Source: Synechococcus sp. WH 8101
GTDB taxonomy: Bacteria > Cyanobacteriota > Cyanobacteriia > PCC-6307 > Cyanobiaceae
Reading direction: 5' to 3'
DNA length: 64,000 nt
Assembly (NCBI RefSeq): GCF_004209775.1
Contig: NZ_CP035914.1
Location: 930,001 to 994,000 of the forward strand
Shown one piece after another: positions 49,639 to 56,988 of this stretch. Each line of letters opens with the position of its first letter. Position 1 is the first letter of the stretch. Below the pieces are notes generated by a model. The model did not search any database. It had not been told where the DNA came from and was given only the letters and a program-made list of their open reading frames with translations. A program made the translations under genes and the position numbers.

Positions 49639-50343
49639 ATGCGCCTTCTGCTTGCACTCGCGGCCTTCGCGCCCCTTCTGGCGCCCCCGGTCCTGGCTCA
49701 ATCAGGCCATGAGCACCACGATCATGGGCAACACGCGATGCCGATGCCGGCAAGCGGCGCGAGCGACCATGGCGCCCACGGCAGCCATGGCCATGACGTT
49801 GGCCCCGCCGGAAGCACCTACGACCTGCGCTGGATCGACGCGATGGTGCAGCACCACACCGGCGCCCTTCGCATGAGTGAATTCGTGTTCAACGTCGGCT
49901 CCCCGGGAGTGGGGGCTCTGGCGAACACCATCTGGAGCGATCAAGCCCGCGAGATCAAGGCGATGGGGCAATGGCGCAAAGCTTGGTATCCCCAGGCGCC
50001 TGTGTATCCGGTGACGCTGCCGCCGGGCGGCGACCCCAACAGCTTGGCGGCGCTCAGGCGCATGTCTGCCGCGCAGATCGCGGCGATGCAGATGGCGGGA
50101 ACGGCACCGAGCCCCGACACACGGGTGACTTGGTTCCTCGAGGGAATGCTCGAGCACCACGGCGGGGCGCTGCAGATGGCCCACGACGCCCTGGACAAGA
50201 GCACCACCCCCACCATCCGCCGCCTGGCGCGGGAGATCATCGTGGCCCAGCGCCGCGAAATCATTGAGCTGCGGCGCATGCTCCGCCACGACGGGCTCAA
50301 CAAGCCCGCCTACTACCAGTACGACGCGCTTTTTTCCCTGTGA
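49639..50343 (+). CDS. DUF305 periplasmic metal-resistance protein
   Basis: A 234-residue protein with a signal peptide (MRLLLALAAFAPLLAPPVLA) and a His/Met-rich head (HEHHDHGQHAMPMPAS). Two DUF305 repeats follow: IDAMVQHHTGALRMSEFV and LEGMLEHHGGALQMAHDAL, each with the M-x-x-HHxxAxxM pattern of a ferritin-like four-helix fold. DUF305 proteins occur with copper and silver resistance genes and probably bind metal in the periplasm. AGGAGG at 49619-49624 is nearer to GTG 49627, which is an equally possible start. Confidence 0.87.
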   Translation: MRLLLALAAFAPLLAPPVLAQSGHEHHDHGQHAMPMPASGASDHGAHGSHGHDVGPAGSTYDLRWIDAMVQHHTGALRMSEFVFNVGSPGVGALANTIWSDQAREIKAMGQWRKAWYPQAPVYPVTLPPGGDPNSLAALRRMSAAQIAAMQMAGTAPSPDTRVTWFLEGMLEHHGGALQMAHDALDKSTTPTIRRLAREIIVAQRREIIELRRMLRHDGLNKPAYYQYDALFSL

Positions 50344-50570
50344 ATCAGCACGTGCTTCACCGTTTCAGCCTCGCCGCTGTGGCCATTGGCATGGCGTTGC
50401 TACTGGGCCCCGAGGCCGGCTGGTCCCACAGCAGAGGTCTGTACGCCACCCAGGCGGAGGCTGAGCAGCGCGCCAAGCAACTGGGCTGCAAGGGCGTGCA
50501 TCAGAACAACGGTCAGTGGATGCCCTGCAGCAATGAGTCGATGTTGCATAAGGAACTGCGAGAGGAATGA
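50340..50570 (+). CDS. DUF3721 family exported small protein
   Basis: A 76-residue protein with a signal peptide (MNQHVLHRFSLAAVAIGMAL). The mature part is the DUF3721 motif: LYATQAEAEQRAKQLGCKGV, HQNNGQWMPCSNES, MLHKELREE, with two conserved Cys. The family is cyanobacterial and found in metal clusters. The function is unknown. The start GTG 50340 overlaps the DUF305 stop. Confidence 0.8.
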   Translation: MNQHVLHRFSLAAVAIGMALLLGPEAGWSHSRGLYATQAEAEQRAKQLGCKGVHQNNGQWMPCSNESMLHKELREE

Positions 50571-50839
50571 AGCCTGTGTCTCGCGCTCGCAGGCTGCATC
50601 GGCTTCTGGTTCCCCTGGCCGCTGCGCCTCTGCTGCTCACTGCGGCCAGCGGATCGCTCTACAGCCTGTTGCTCGAGCAGGGGGTGGATGCCTTCTGGCT
50701 GCTCAAGATCCACACGGGCCGCTTTGGACCGGTGAATCTCCAGCCCTACTACTCGATCCTGTTGGGCCTGGCCACGCTGGTGGTGATCGTCTCCGGGGTG
50801 GTGCTTCTGCTGCCGCGCCCGCGGAGCTCGGTGCGCTGA
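50567..50839 (+). CDS. PepSY-associated-type small membrane protein
   Basis: A 90-residue protein with two membrane helices (LHRLLVPLAAAPLLLTAASG and YYSILLGLATLVVIVSGVVL) and a periplasmic loop WLLKIHTGRFG. The HR-L-x-P...G-x-LY and KIHTG pattern resembles small PepSY-associated proteins. It may be a heme- or metal-linked anchor. ATGA overlap with DUF3721 makes it the last gene of the cluster. Repeat copy 3 starts 48 bp later. Confidence 0.65.
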   Translation: MKPVSRARRLHRLLVPLAAAPLLLTAASGSLYSLLLEQGVDAFWLLKIHTGRFGPVNLQPYYSILLGLATLVVIVSGVVLLLPRPRSSVR

Positions 50840-50887
50840 CGGCAACCGCAGGGTCTGTATCAGCGCCTCTGCAACATTGCCTCCCCA

Positions 50888-51162
50888 AGAAGCACGCTGA
50901 CAGAAGGCCCCTGCTCCAACAGTCTTCACCCAACCGTGGGCGGGTCGTTCAGCCGGGCATGACGAGGAAGGGCATCACAGCCGCCTCCACCTGTGCGCCT
51001 GACTGATCGACACTCCATCTGCACCGCCACAGGTGCCCCAGGAGAACCAACTACCCCACACCTGGTACGTCCGACCCCAGGCGCCAACGCCAGCAGCTTC
51101 GACAAGCCACAGCCATTGGAATGTTGATTGACTCATGACCCCTGGGCTGCGCCTGGGGGGGG
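50888..51162 (+). repeat. Structured repeat element, copy 3 (5'-truncated)
   Basis: 275 bp. It begins where copy 2 reads AGAAGCACGCTGAC, so it lacks the leading 5' part and the mini-ORF start. The middle matches copy 2 and the 3' part matches both copies. The terminator stem CCCCTGGGC/GCCTGGGGG is kept, but the T-run is replaced by a G-run and TGATGG, so termination is probably weak. A different 15-codon ORF starts at ATG 50960 with little conservation against copy 2. Confidence 0.83.
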
Positions 51163-51179
51163 TGATGGGCGCGCCGGCA

Positions 51180-51962
51180 TCAGCTCACCGCAGGCACGCG
51201 GGCCACATACACGCCGTAACTGAAGAGGGATCTGAACTTTCTGTACAGAGCGATTTCTACCTCCATGTCGGCGACCACAGCACGTGCTTCGGCTGAGTGG
51301 TTGTTGCGCTCGAGGTAGGCCGCGAAGCGCTCCTGCATCGGCATGTAGAAGTGATCGATCCAGCAGTCTTCTGGAAGCGCAAAGTAGGCCTCCGGCGCAT
51401 ATCCAAGCTGCTCCAGAACGGCTAACTTCTCAGAAGCCAGGCCAATCTCGGGGTATTCCGTCTCCCAGTGCTGGCTGAGTTCGGCGGGCCGCTCAGCGGT
51501 GAGCCAGGTGATTTCCGAGACCACAAGCCATCCGCCGGGCTTGAGATAGCGCTTCCAGGTACGCGCACCTTCGGCAAAGCCGATGTTGTAGATCGCTCCC
51601 TCCGACCAGATCACATCCAGCGATTTGTTCTCGAAGGGAAGCGCATCGATGCTGCAACAGAGGGTCTCAATTTGATCACTAATACCTCGTTCTCGAGAGC
51701 GGCTTATAAGCGTATCGAGAAAGGGTTGCAGGAAATCAACGGCGATCACTTTGGCGTTGAGTTCTTCCGCTAGCACCATCGCTGATGCGCCGGTGCCGCA
51801 GCCAAGATCTGCAATCTGCAAGGGATGCTCTCGGTTCAGTCCCGTTAGCTGCAGGGCTTTTTTGGTGCAGGCGTCGCTTCCCGGTCCCTGACGCTCGCCA
51901 TCCACATGGAGATCGATCAACAGGCTCAGATCATCCAAGGGGGGATCAATCGCTCTCTGCAA
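51180..51962 (-). CDS. Class I SAM-dependent methyltransferase
   Basis: A 260-residue methyltransferase. Motif I is IADLGCGTGASAMVLAEEL; next are KVIAVDFLQPFLDTLI, DALPFENKSLDVIWSEGAIY and RYLKPGGWLVVSEITWLTAE. The head ends in ERQGPGSDACTKKALQL, seen in small-molecule methyltransferases of unknown substrate. The start is probably TTG 51962 or a TTG eight codons on; no ATG fits. Its base composition is slightly less GC-rich than its neighbours. It is convergent with repeat copy 3. Confidence 0.82.
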   Translation of the reverse strand: MQRAIDPPLDDLSLLIDLHVDGERQGPGSDACTKKALQLTGLNREHPLQIADLGCGTGASAMVLAEELNAKVIAVDFLQPFLDTLISRSRERGISDQIETLCCSIDALPFENKSLDVIWSEGAIYNIGFAEGARTWKRYLKPGGWLVVSEITWLTAERPAELSQHWETEYPEIGLASEKLAVLEQLGYAPEAYFALPEDCWIDHFYMPMQERFAAYLERNNHSAEARAVVADMEVEIALYRKFRSLFSYGVYVARVPAVS

Positions 51963-52021
51963 TTGTAGTCCGCCATAGCAAGCGCTATTGAGACTGGTGG
52001 CTGCCTACTCAGGTGTGCAGC

Positions 52022-52048
52022 AAAAAGCCCCAGGCCTGAGCCTGGGGC
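52022..52048 (-). terminator. Intrinsic terminator for the minus-strand island genes
   Basis: Stem GCCCCAGGC (52027-52035) with GCCTGGGGC (52040-52048), loop of 4. On the minus strand it is followed by a T-run (52026-52022). It lies 30 bp after the stop of the gene ending at 52079. Confidence 0.85.
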
Positions 52049-52078
52049 ATGGGAGAGCCGGTGTCTGGAGTCCAGGCG

Positions 52079-52555
52079 TCAACCCTTGGTGGCTCTGACC
52101 TCCCAGAATGCCGCGCCGAGGCTGTAACTGGCGAGACCGCTCTGTTGTTCATAGCTCTGGCGTGCCTTGAGCTGGCACTCGATCTCCTTGCAGTCGATGG
52201 AATAACGCCACTGCTTGCGGCCGGGGCGGCGGTTGAGCACCAGGTCCGGGGTGATCTGATAGCCGTTGCCGTCTTTACCGGCAGGCATGCAGGTGAGCAG
52301 GTCGCCGCGCAGGTGGGCCAGGCGCAGCTGCTCGTTCAGTTCCTTCTGCTCGGAAGCCAGGAGGTCCTGCTGCTGCTTGACCTCAAGCAGGCGACTGACG
52401 CAGCTGGTGATGGCATCGGCGGAGAAGCGCGGGTCGTCTGCACCGGCACCGGCCGGGAGAACACCTGCAGTCGCAAGAAGCAACAGGGCCTCGGGGGTTC
52501 CCGGTGCCGGTTCGCCGAGTGCGGCGGGAGCAGTGGTCGTGACGGTTGCGGTCAT
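52079..52555 (-). CDS. Hypothetical island protein with coiled coil and Thr-rich head
   Basis: A 158-residue protein starting MTATVTTTAPAALGEPAPG. A helical coiled-coil stretch (SRLLEVKQQQDLLASEQKEL) follows, then a more ordered part (DLVLNRRPGRKQWRYSIDCK and ARQSYEQQSGLASYSLGAAF). No family is recognised. The Thr-rich start is shared with the next gene and with the helicase of this element. It is the last gene of a minus-strand run and has a good terminator. Confidence 0.6.
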   Translation of the reverse strand: MTATVTTTAPAALGEPAPGTPEALLLLATAGVLPAGAGADDPRFSADAITSCVSRLLEVKQQQDLLASEQKELNEQLRLAHLRGDLLTCMPAGKDGNGYQITPDLVLNRRPGRKQWRYSIDCKEIECQLKARQSYEQQSGLASYSLGAAFWEVRATKG

Positions 52556-52626
52556 GTGCGTGTGTGAGGTGTGAGCGAGTGGACGTGGCCTGAATTGCAA
52601 GGGGCCCCTGGCCCCCCACTGGCCCC

Positions 52627-53025
52627 TCAGACGCCGAGGGCCTGGATCTGGTTGAGGGCCTCGATGAGTTCGTTGCGGCGCAGGCGTTCGATGGCGGAGG
52701 GCAGGGAGGTGCGATCGATCGGGTAGCTGCGCAGCAGGGAGCGGAGTTCGACCACCGAGAGCTCATCCCAGAGGGGCGAGAGGTTTACCGGGCAGCAGGG
52801 GGCTGGCTTGGTGGTGCTCCGGGTGGGGACCTCCTCCATCCAGGGCTCTGCCGCCGCGGCGGTGGGCTGGTTGATCGGGAATTGCTGGCTGAGCTGGCTC
52901 ACCAGTTGGGTCAGCCCTGTGATCGCCTGTAGGAGTGCGCTCTGGAGCTCGGTGGCGGCCAGCTCAGTGCTGAGCTGGGCAGTGGCGCAGGTGCCGATGG
53001 CACCGGTGGTGGTGGAAACGGTCAT
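52627..53025 (-). CDS. Hypothetical island protein with SAP-like C-terminus
   Basis: A 132-residue protein starting MTVSTTTGAIGTCATAQLST. A middle helix (ELQSALLQAITGLTQLVSQL) could oligomerise. The end reads LSVVELRSLLRSYPIDRTSL and AIERLRRNELIEALNQIQAL, which resembles a SAP or Rho-N helix-extended-helix nucleic-acid-binding motif. Its start overlaps the phosphoesterase stop by 1 bp (ATGA). Confidence 0.55.
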   Translation of the reverse strand: MTVSTTTGAIGTCATAQLSTELAATELQSALLQAITGLTQLVSQLSQQFPINQPTAAAAEPWMEEVPTRSTTKPAPCCPVNLSPLWDELSVVELRSLLRSYPIDRTSLPSAIERLRRNELIEALNQIQALGV

Positions 53026-54218
53026 CAGACAACAACCTGGAAAACGACAGAAGGGGTGTGGAGCTTGCGCTCGCTCTTGGGGCAGTAGGCCTCCCATTCG
53101 GCGGCAAAGGGATAGGGCGTGATGCCGGTGACGTCCTGGAGGTCGACCTTCATCCCATCGATGGCGCCAGAGCCTTTGGCATCTGTGCCTTTGGCACCGG
53201 TGACGATGTGGATGTTCTGCGCGGCCTTGCTGCAGAAGTTCAGACCGGCTTCTGAGTAGGCGTTGCTGCCCACCAACGAGGCATTGCGGGCGTGGTAGTC
53301 GCCGATGGCGCTGGCGTGCAGGTGGCCAAAGAGCGTGTAGTCGACCGTGATGCCCTGGGCGGCGTACTTGCCGCTGATCTCTTGCACCGATTTCTGCACA
53401 TTGGCGCCGATCTGATGGCCGTGCAGGCAGAGGAAGGTGCGGCCCATCACTTCAAAGAGGAGCTCATTGGCCTGGAAGCCGCAGAACTGGATGCCATCGG
53501 CGCCGTCAAAGCCGCGTTTGAGGATCTCGTAGATCATCAGGTCGTAGCTGTCGGTGGCGAGTGCATCGCTCCAGCCCAGCTCCTTGCTGACGCGGCTTTC
53601 ATTGCCGGTGATGCCATAGACCTCCAGCTCGAACTGCTCGCGTAGATCGAGCAGAAACGCCCGCAGGATGTCCACCGCCAGCAGCGTCGCGCGTGAGCGG
53701 TTGGTGCTGTTGGAGAGCAGCTCATCCAGGCGCCGGTCGCTATTGAGAAAATCCCCAAGACAGGCGACGACGACTTTGCGGGCGCCGTAGCTCTGGCCCA
53801 ATTGCTTGACGCGCTGGGCAAGCTTGGCGAGGCGCTGCGCCGCCACAGTGAAGTCGTAGCGATTGGAGGGCAGCTCGACCCGTTCGTTGAAGTGCAGATC
53901 GCTCAGTTGCACGATCAACACCGCGTCGCCGCCCTCGGGGATGCGATTGAGCGTGACGCCCTGGGTAAAGCCCCGTTCATCCAGGAGGGAGCAGAGCTCG
54001 CGGGTGTAGGCGGTGACGGCGTTCTCGATGCGGGCGTGCTCGCGGAAGGCCTTGCGCTCGATCCGGTTGGTGTCGGCCTGGGCCTGGCGGGCCTTGGCGA
54101 GGCGCACATTGAACTGGAGCAGTTCGCGGTCTTGCCCTTGATCGGGGACGGGGCAGCGGCCGGGGAGATGCCTGGTGTGCCGGCGGCGGTTGCGGTTGTG
54201 GTGTGCTCTGGAACCCAT
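53025..54218 (-). CDS. Calcineurin-like metallophosphoesterase
   Basis: A 397-residue protein. After a helical region (about 25-90) come all five phosphoesterase blocks: VLIVQLSDLHFNERVE (DxH), VVACLGDFLNSDRRLD (GD), YGITGNESRVSKE (GNE, a variant of GNHE), LCLHGHQIGANVQKS and YTLFGHLHASAIGDYH (GHxH). It is likely a nuclease or cyclic-nucleotide phosphodiesterase; phage-like elements often carry this type. The start at ATG 54218 has no Shine-Dalgarno, and the first 30 residues look unnatural (see findings). Confidence 0.8.
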   Translation of the reverse strand: MGSRAHHNRNRRRHTRHLPGRCPVPDQGQDRELLQFNVRLAKARQAQADTNRIERKAFREHARIENAVTAYTRELCSLLDERGFTQGVTLNRIPEGGDAVLIVQLSDLHFNERVELPSNRYDFTVAAQRLAKLAQRVKQLGQSYGARKVVVACLGDFLNSDRRLDELLSNSTNRSRATLLAVDILRAFLLDLREQFELEVYGITGNESRVSKELGWSDALATDSYDLMIYEILKRGFDGADGIQFCGFQANELLFEVMGRTFLCLHGHQIGANVQKSVQEISGKYAAQGITVDYTLFGHLHASAIGDYHARNASLVGSNAYSEAGLNFCSKAAQNIHIVTGAKGTDAKGSGAIDGMKVDLQDVTGITPYPFAAEWEAYCPKSERKLHTPSVVFQVVV

Positions 54219-54295
54219 AGGGAGAATCGGCTGCGGGAGGCTATTGGCATCGGCCCTGTTCCATGGCCGCGGGGGTTGGTTTCGTGTCAGGCGAT

Positions 54296-54739
54296 TCAGT
54301 CGCGCAGAACGTCGTGCAGCGGTAAGGGCCGTTGGCTGCAGGCAGTGCGGCAGTCGAGCCAACGTTCCAGGGGGACCTGGAGTTGCTCCGCGATCTGCTG
54401 ATCTGAGAGTCCGAGGGCAACGTGCCGGCGCGCTTTGATCCACAGCTCCCGCAGGCTGTGGCTGATGCGCAGGGAGAAGCCGGTGTCGCGCAGGTGATGG
54501 AGCAGTTCCCCTTTCACCTTGGGGACGAGGTAGCTGGAGGGTCGATGCCCGCGGCTGGCGTCGTAGCCGATGGCGCCTTTGCAGAGCCCCTCATAGGCGG
54601 GACCAAGCAGGTCATCGCTGTGGAGCGACCAGCGTCGGGCAAAGCGATGGGCCTGTTGATGGGCCAGGCCGAGGTGGGCGCAGGCAAAGGCGCGTTGGGC
54701 GCGGGTCATCGGCCGGCGTAGAAGGCGTCGCCTGGACAT
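54296..54739 (-). CDS. Short sigma-70-like factor
   Basis: A 147-residue protein. Region 2-like sequence is HSDDLLGPAYEGLCKGAIGY, RPSSYLVPKVKGELLHHLRD, then region 3-like FSLRISHSLRELWIKARRHV and GLSDQQIAEQLQVPLERWLD, which imitates the region 3 of SigB/SigF factors. No region 4 is seen. It could direct transcription of island promoters or bind core polymerase as a competitor. It lies directly upstream of the phosphoesterase. Confidence 0.72.
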   Translation of the reverse strand: MSRRRLLRRPMTRAQRAFACAHLGLAHQQAHRFARRWSLHSDDLLGPAYEGLCKGAIGYDASRGHRPSSYLVPKVKGELLHHLRDTGFSLRISHSLRELWIKARRHVALGLSDQQIAEQLQVPLERWLDCRTACSQRPLPLHDVLRD

Positions 54740-54765
54740 GGGCTGGAAGGTGCGGGTGCGGGAGG

Positions 54766-54957
54766 CTATTGGCGTCCCGCCTGCAGCACCGCGCTCGAGC
54801 GGATGGTGGTGCTGGTGACGAGATCAGTGCGCATCAGCGGCAGCGCCTGGCGGCGCTGGGCGCGATCGATCAAGACCAGAAGCGGGCTGGGGGCCTGCAG
54901 CTGCAGGGTCAGGGCGAGCAGTCCACCCATGCAGGCGGCGCGATGGGGCAGGGCCAT
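54766..54957 (-). CDS. Possible small hypothetical protein
   Basis: A 63-residue frame from ATG 54957 (MALPHRAACMGGLLALTLQL). It contains PSPLLVLIDRAQRRQALPLM and a tail STTIRSSAVLQAGRQ. It fits the gap between two minus-strand genes with no overlap, but has no Shine-Dalgarno or known family. Confidence 0.35.
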   Translation of the reverse strand: MALPHRAACMGGLLALTLQLQAPSPLLVLIDRAQRRQALPLMRTDLVTSTTIRSSAVLQAGRQ

Positions 54958-55040
54958 GGGCAAGACAAGGGAGGCGAGACGCAGCAAAGGGTTCCGGGCC
55001 CCGGTGCCCAATGCCCAGTGGCGCAGCTGCCCGCAAGGGC

Positions 55041-55310
55041 TCAGAGCCTGACGCCCATGCCCCAGGCGAGCTGACGATCGTTGTGCTCCTCGCTGAGCAG
55101 GGAGGGCAGATAGCGCTGCAGGATGGCGAGGACGATGGCGGGCGGCACCTGATCAGCGGCCTGCTCGATGTGGCGGTTGTAGGCCTCGGGGTCGTTGGCG
55201 GCGATGGCGGCCTCCAGATCGTCAAGCAACTGGATGGCCCGGCGGCTCGCCGCTGTGTCCGGGGCCGTGCAGGCGGCGGCAGGAGTGGCGCTCGAGGTCA
55301 GGCAGTCCAT
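55041..55310 (-). CDS. Small hypothetical island protein
   Basis: An 89-residue soluble protein starting MDCLTSSATPAAACTAPD. The rest is helical: RAIQLLDDLEAAIAANDPEA, IVLAILQRYLPSLLSEEH. No family is recognised. It probably begins the minus-strand operon that ends at the terminator at 52022. The 269 bp upstream (55311-55579) hold no gene and should carry its promoter. Confidence 0.55.
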   Translation of the reverse strand: MDCLTSSATPAAACTAPDTAASRRAIQLLDDLEAAIAANDPEAYNRHIEQAADQVPPAIVLAILQRYLPSLLSEEHNDRQLAWGMGVRL

Positions 55311-55579
55311 GGGGGAGGGGAGGCGGAACTGCCCAGAGGATTCCCCTCTCTCAGGCTTGGCGTGAGATCAGGTCGATGCTTGTGCTCGGTAGCCGGCTCA
55401 GAAATGCCTAAGCAGTTGGCAGGATAAATCGGTCATCGTGTTCCCTGAAGCCGTTTGTGAATCGAAGCGCAATTGCCAAGCTTACTGTTTTGATGAGTCG
55501 TGTTGATCTCCTGCCCACTGGTGATCTTGGTAAATCTTTGAGGCAATCTTCTTTGATGTTTCTGACTGTCGTCAGATTT
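55311..55579. other. AT-richer non-coding gap
   Basis: 269 bp with no convincing ORF. From about 55430 the sequence is visibly richer in A and T than the rest of the element. It may hold promoters or part of a replication origin, but I see no iterons. Confidence 0.4.
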
Positions 55580-55810
55580 TCACAAGTCCTCGTAATTTGT
55601 GTAAAGAATTTCTTCGTAGTCGAAGCCTAGCCACTCGCAAAGCGTTTCCTCTGTCAGATCGCTTAGGTCTTCGTCATCAACTTCTACGCAGCACTCGACC
55701 TGGTCGCCATAGACGTCAAATTGAATTCCAGCGTAATCGCTGCTTTCTTTGTCCTCGATTTCTTCGGTGAAGTAACTCGTTCCAATATGGAAAACAAATC
55801 GATTCGACAT
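55580..55810 (-). CDS. Very acidic small protein in AT-rich DNA
   Basis: A 76-residue protein starting MSNRFVFHIGTSYFTEEIED. I count about 23 Asp/Glu and only 2 Lys/Arg, giving a net charge near -21. It includes VEVDDEDLSDLTEETLCEWL and ends YEEILYTNYEDL. Its codons and flanks are AT-rich compared with neighbours, which suggests recent transfer. The size and charge recall DNA-mimic or inhibitor proteins of mobile elements, but no family is recognised. Function unknown. Confidence 0.65.
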   Translation of the reverse strand: MSNRFVFHIGTSYFTEEIEDKESSDYAGIQFDVYGDQVECCVEVDDEDLSDLTEETLCEWLGFDYEEILYTNYEDL

Positions 55811-56089
55811 TGCCTTTGTTCAATGTGAATTGGGGCGTTGGTGGGTGGCTGTGCTTGCTTGGTCGCAAAGGATTTTAGCGTCGCCGCCTGTTAATGCGAT
55901 CCATCTGAATCCATGTTTGTTTTGCCCATCCCATTCTCAAGTAGAGAAAATACCTCAAGAATTGCCAGCCACAGTTGCGCAATGGTCACTCAGGGGCACC
56001 CCATTGTGTTGTATCGCGCGCTCCTTGCCAGCAGAGCAGGCTCGTGGCTGCATGTCATCGATGAACGATCACCCTGCTCCGCTGCTGCC

Positions 56090-56245
56090 ATGGACGACCA
56101 ACTGCGCCTGAGCGTTGCGCTCAAACCTGAACTGGTGGACCGTATCGACTGTTTGCGTCAGGAGTGGGGGCTGCGCAGTCGCAGTGCGGTGCTGGAGCGA
56201 CTCCTGGAGGAACTGTTGGCCTCGCCAGAACCAGACGCCCGCTGA
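56090..56245 (+). CDS. Ribbon-helix-helix DNA-binding protein
   Basis: A 51-residue protein starting MDDQLRLSVALKPELVDRID. The strand LRLSVALKPELVDRI and helices RSRSAVLERLLEELLA match the Arc/MetJ/CopG fold, which binds DNA as a dimer of dimers. ATG 56090 gives the normal length; the same frame is open to 55913. A perfect 17-bp palindrome lies 36 bp after its stop, and AT-rich DNA lies before it. It may be a plasmid-like copy or partition regulator, or an antitoxin. Confidence 0.72.
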   Translation: MDDQLRLSVALKPELVDRIDCLRQEWGLRSRSAVLERLLEELLASPEPDAR

Positions 56246-56280
56246 CTGCCAGCCGGATCATCGGAAACCAATTGGAGCTT

Positions 56281-56297
56281 TTGCGGTGACACCGCAA
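56281..56297. promoter_or_regulatory. 17-bp perfect palindrome
   Basis: TTGCGGTG (56281-56288), one centre base, CACCGCAA (56290-56297). It is a good shape for a dimeric DNA-binding protein such as the adjacent ribbon-helix-helix protein, or for a small hairpin. Confidence 0.5.
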
Positions 56298-56304
56298 CGC
56301 CCGC

Positions 56305-56475
56305 ATGGGGCTGAGCCCTGATGGCGACTGCTCGTGGCACCAGCGGCTGAGCCGGGCGAGCCGGCGCTGCCACGGCTGTGGCCTGGCAAGCCCACGCCGG
56401 TGGGCTGGGGGCTGCCACAGCTGTGGGCGGTGGTGCTGGGGTGCCCGGAGCCAGAACCAGTGCAGTGATTCCTGA
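56305..56475 (+). CDS. Possible 56-aa zinc-ribbon-like peptide
   Basis: ATG 56305 to TGA 56475. The peptide contains SRRCHGCGLASPRRW and GGCHSCGRWCWGA, so two CHxCG knuckles 15 codons apart that match at DNA level (GCTGCCACGGCTGTGG and GCTGCCACAGCTGTGG). No Shine-Dalgarno is seen. The next gene starts 5 bp after the stop. Confidence 0.35.
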   Translation: MGLSPDGDCSWHQRLSRASRRCHGCGLASPRRWAGGCHSCGRWCWGARSQNQCSDS

Positions 56476-56480
56476 TCGCC

Positions 56481-56945
56481 ATGACCACCAAGGTTCTGCT
56501 CACCCACCACCACCGCGATGCAATGGAGAACGCTGCCGATCGCGGCTTCTGGATGCCCTTGCCCCTGCCGGTTGCGGAAGGCTCGCTGGATGAGCTGATG
56601 TATCTGACTGCCGTGAGCTACGGCAGCGGCCAGATCCGCGAGTTGCTGCAGATCGAGAGCTTTGAACCCTGGCGTGAGGCGGATGGCATCCAGCGTTGGT
56701 TGCCGTTCGTTGGCCGCCGGATTGCCCTGCCCCGGCCGCTGCCCCTCGGCAATCGCGGTGCCCTGGCGGGTTGGTTGCCGCGTCAACGGGAGGCGGTGCA
56801 GATCGTCGATCTCGATGCCCTGCTTGCCGCCAAGCGGCTCAGTGATGTGTTGCCAGGTTCCGGCGCCTGTTGCCATCTGCCGCAGGGAATCCCGGCTCTG
56901 ACGCCGCTGGTTTCTGCTGAGCCCATGTCAGGACTCGCCGCCTGA
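56481..56945 (+). CDS. Hypothetical island protein
   Basis: A 154-residue soluble protein starting MTTKVLLTHHHRDAMENAAD. It continues FWMPLPLPVAEGSLDELMYL, IRELLQIESFEPWREADGIQ and a Pro/Arg-rich middle (GRRIALPRPLPLGNRGALAG). I do not recognise a domain. It precedes the antitoxin-like gene on the same strand by 43 bp. Confidence 0.5.
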   Translation: MTTKVLLTHHHRDAMENAADRGFWMPLPLPVAEGSLDELMYLTAVSYGSGQIRELLQIESFEPWREADGIQRWLPFVGRRIALPRPLPLGNRGALAGWLPRQREAVQIVDLDALLAAKRLSDVLPGSGACCHLPQGIPALTPLVSAEPMSGLAA

Positions 56946-56988
56946 CGCCGTTCGCTCGTCGTGGGCCTTGTGCTTCTACGCTGGATCC

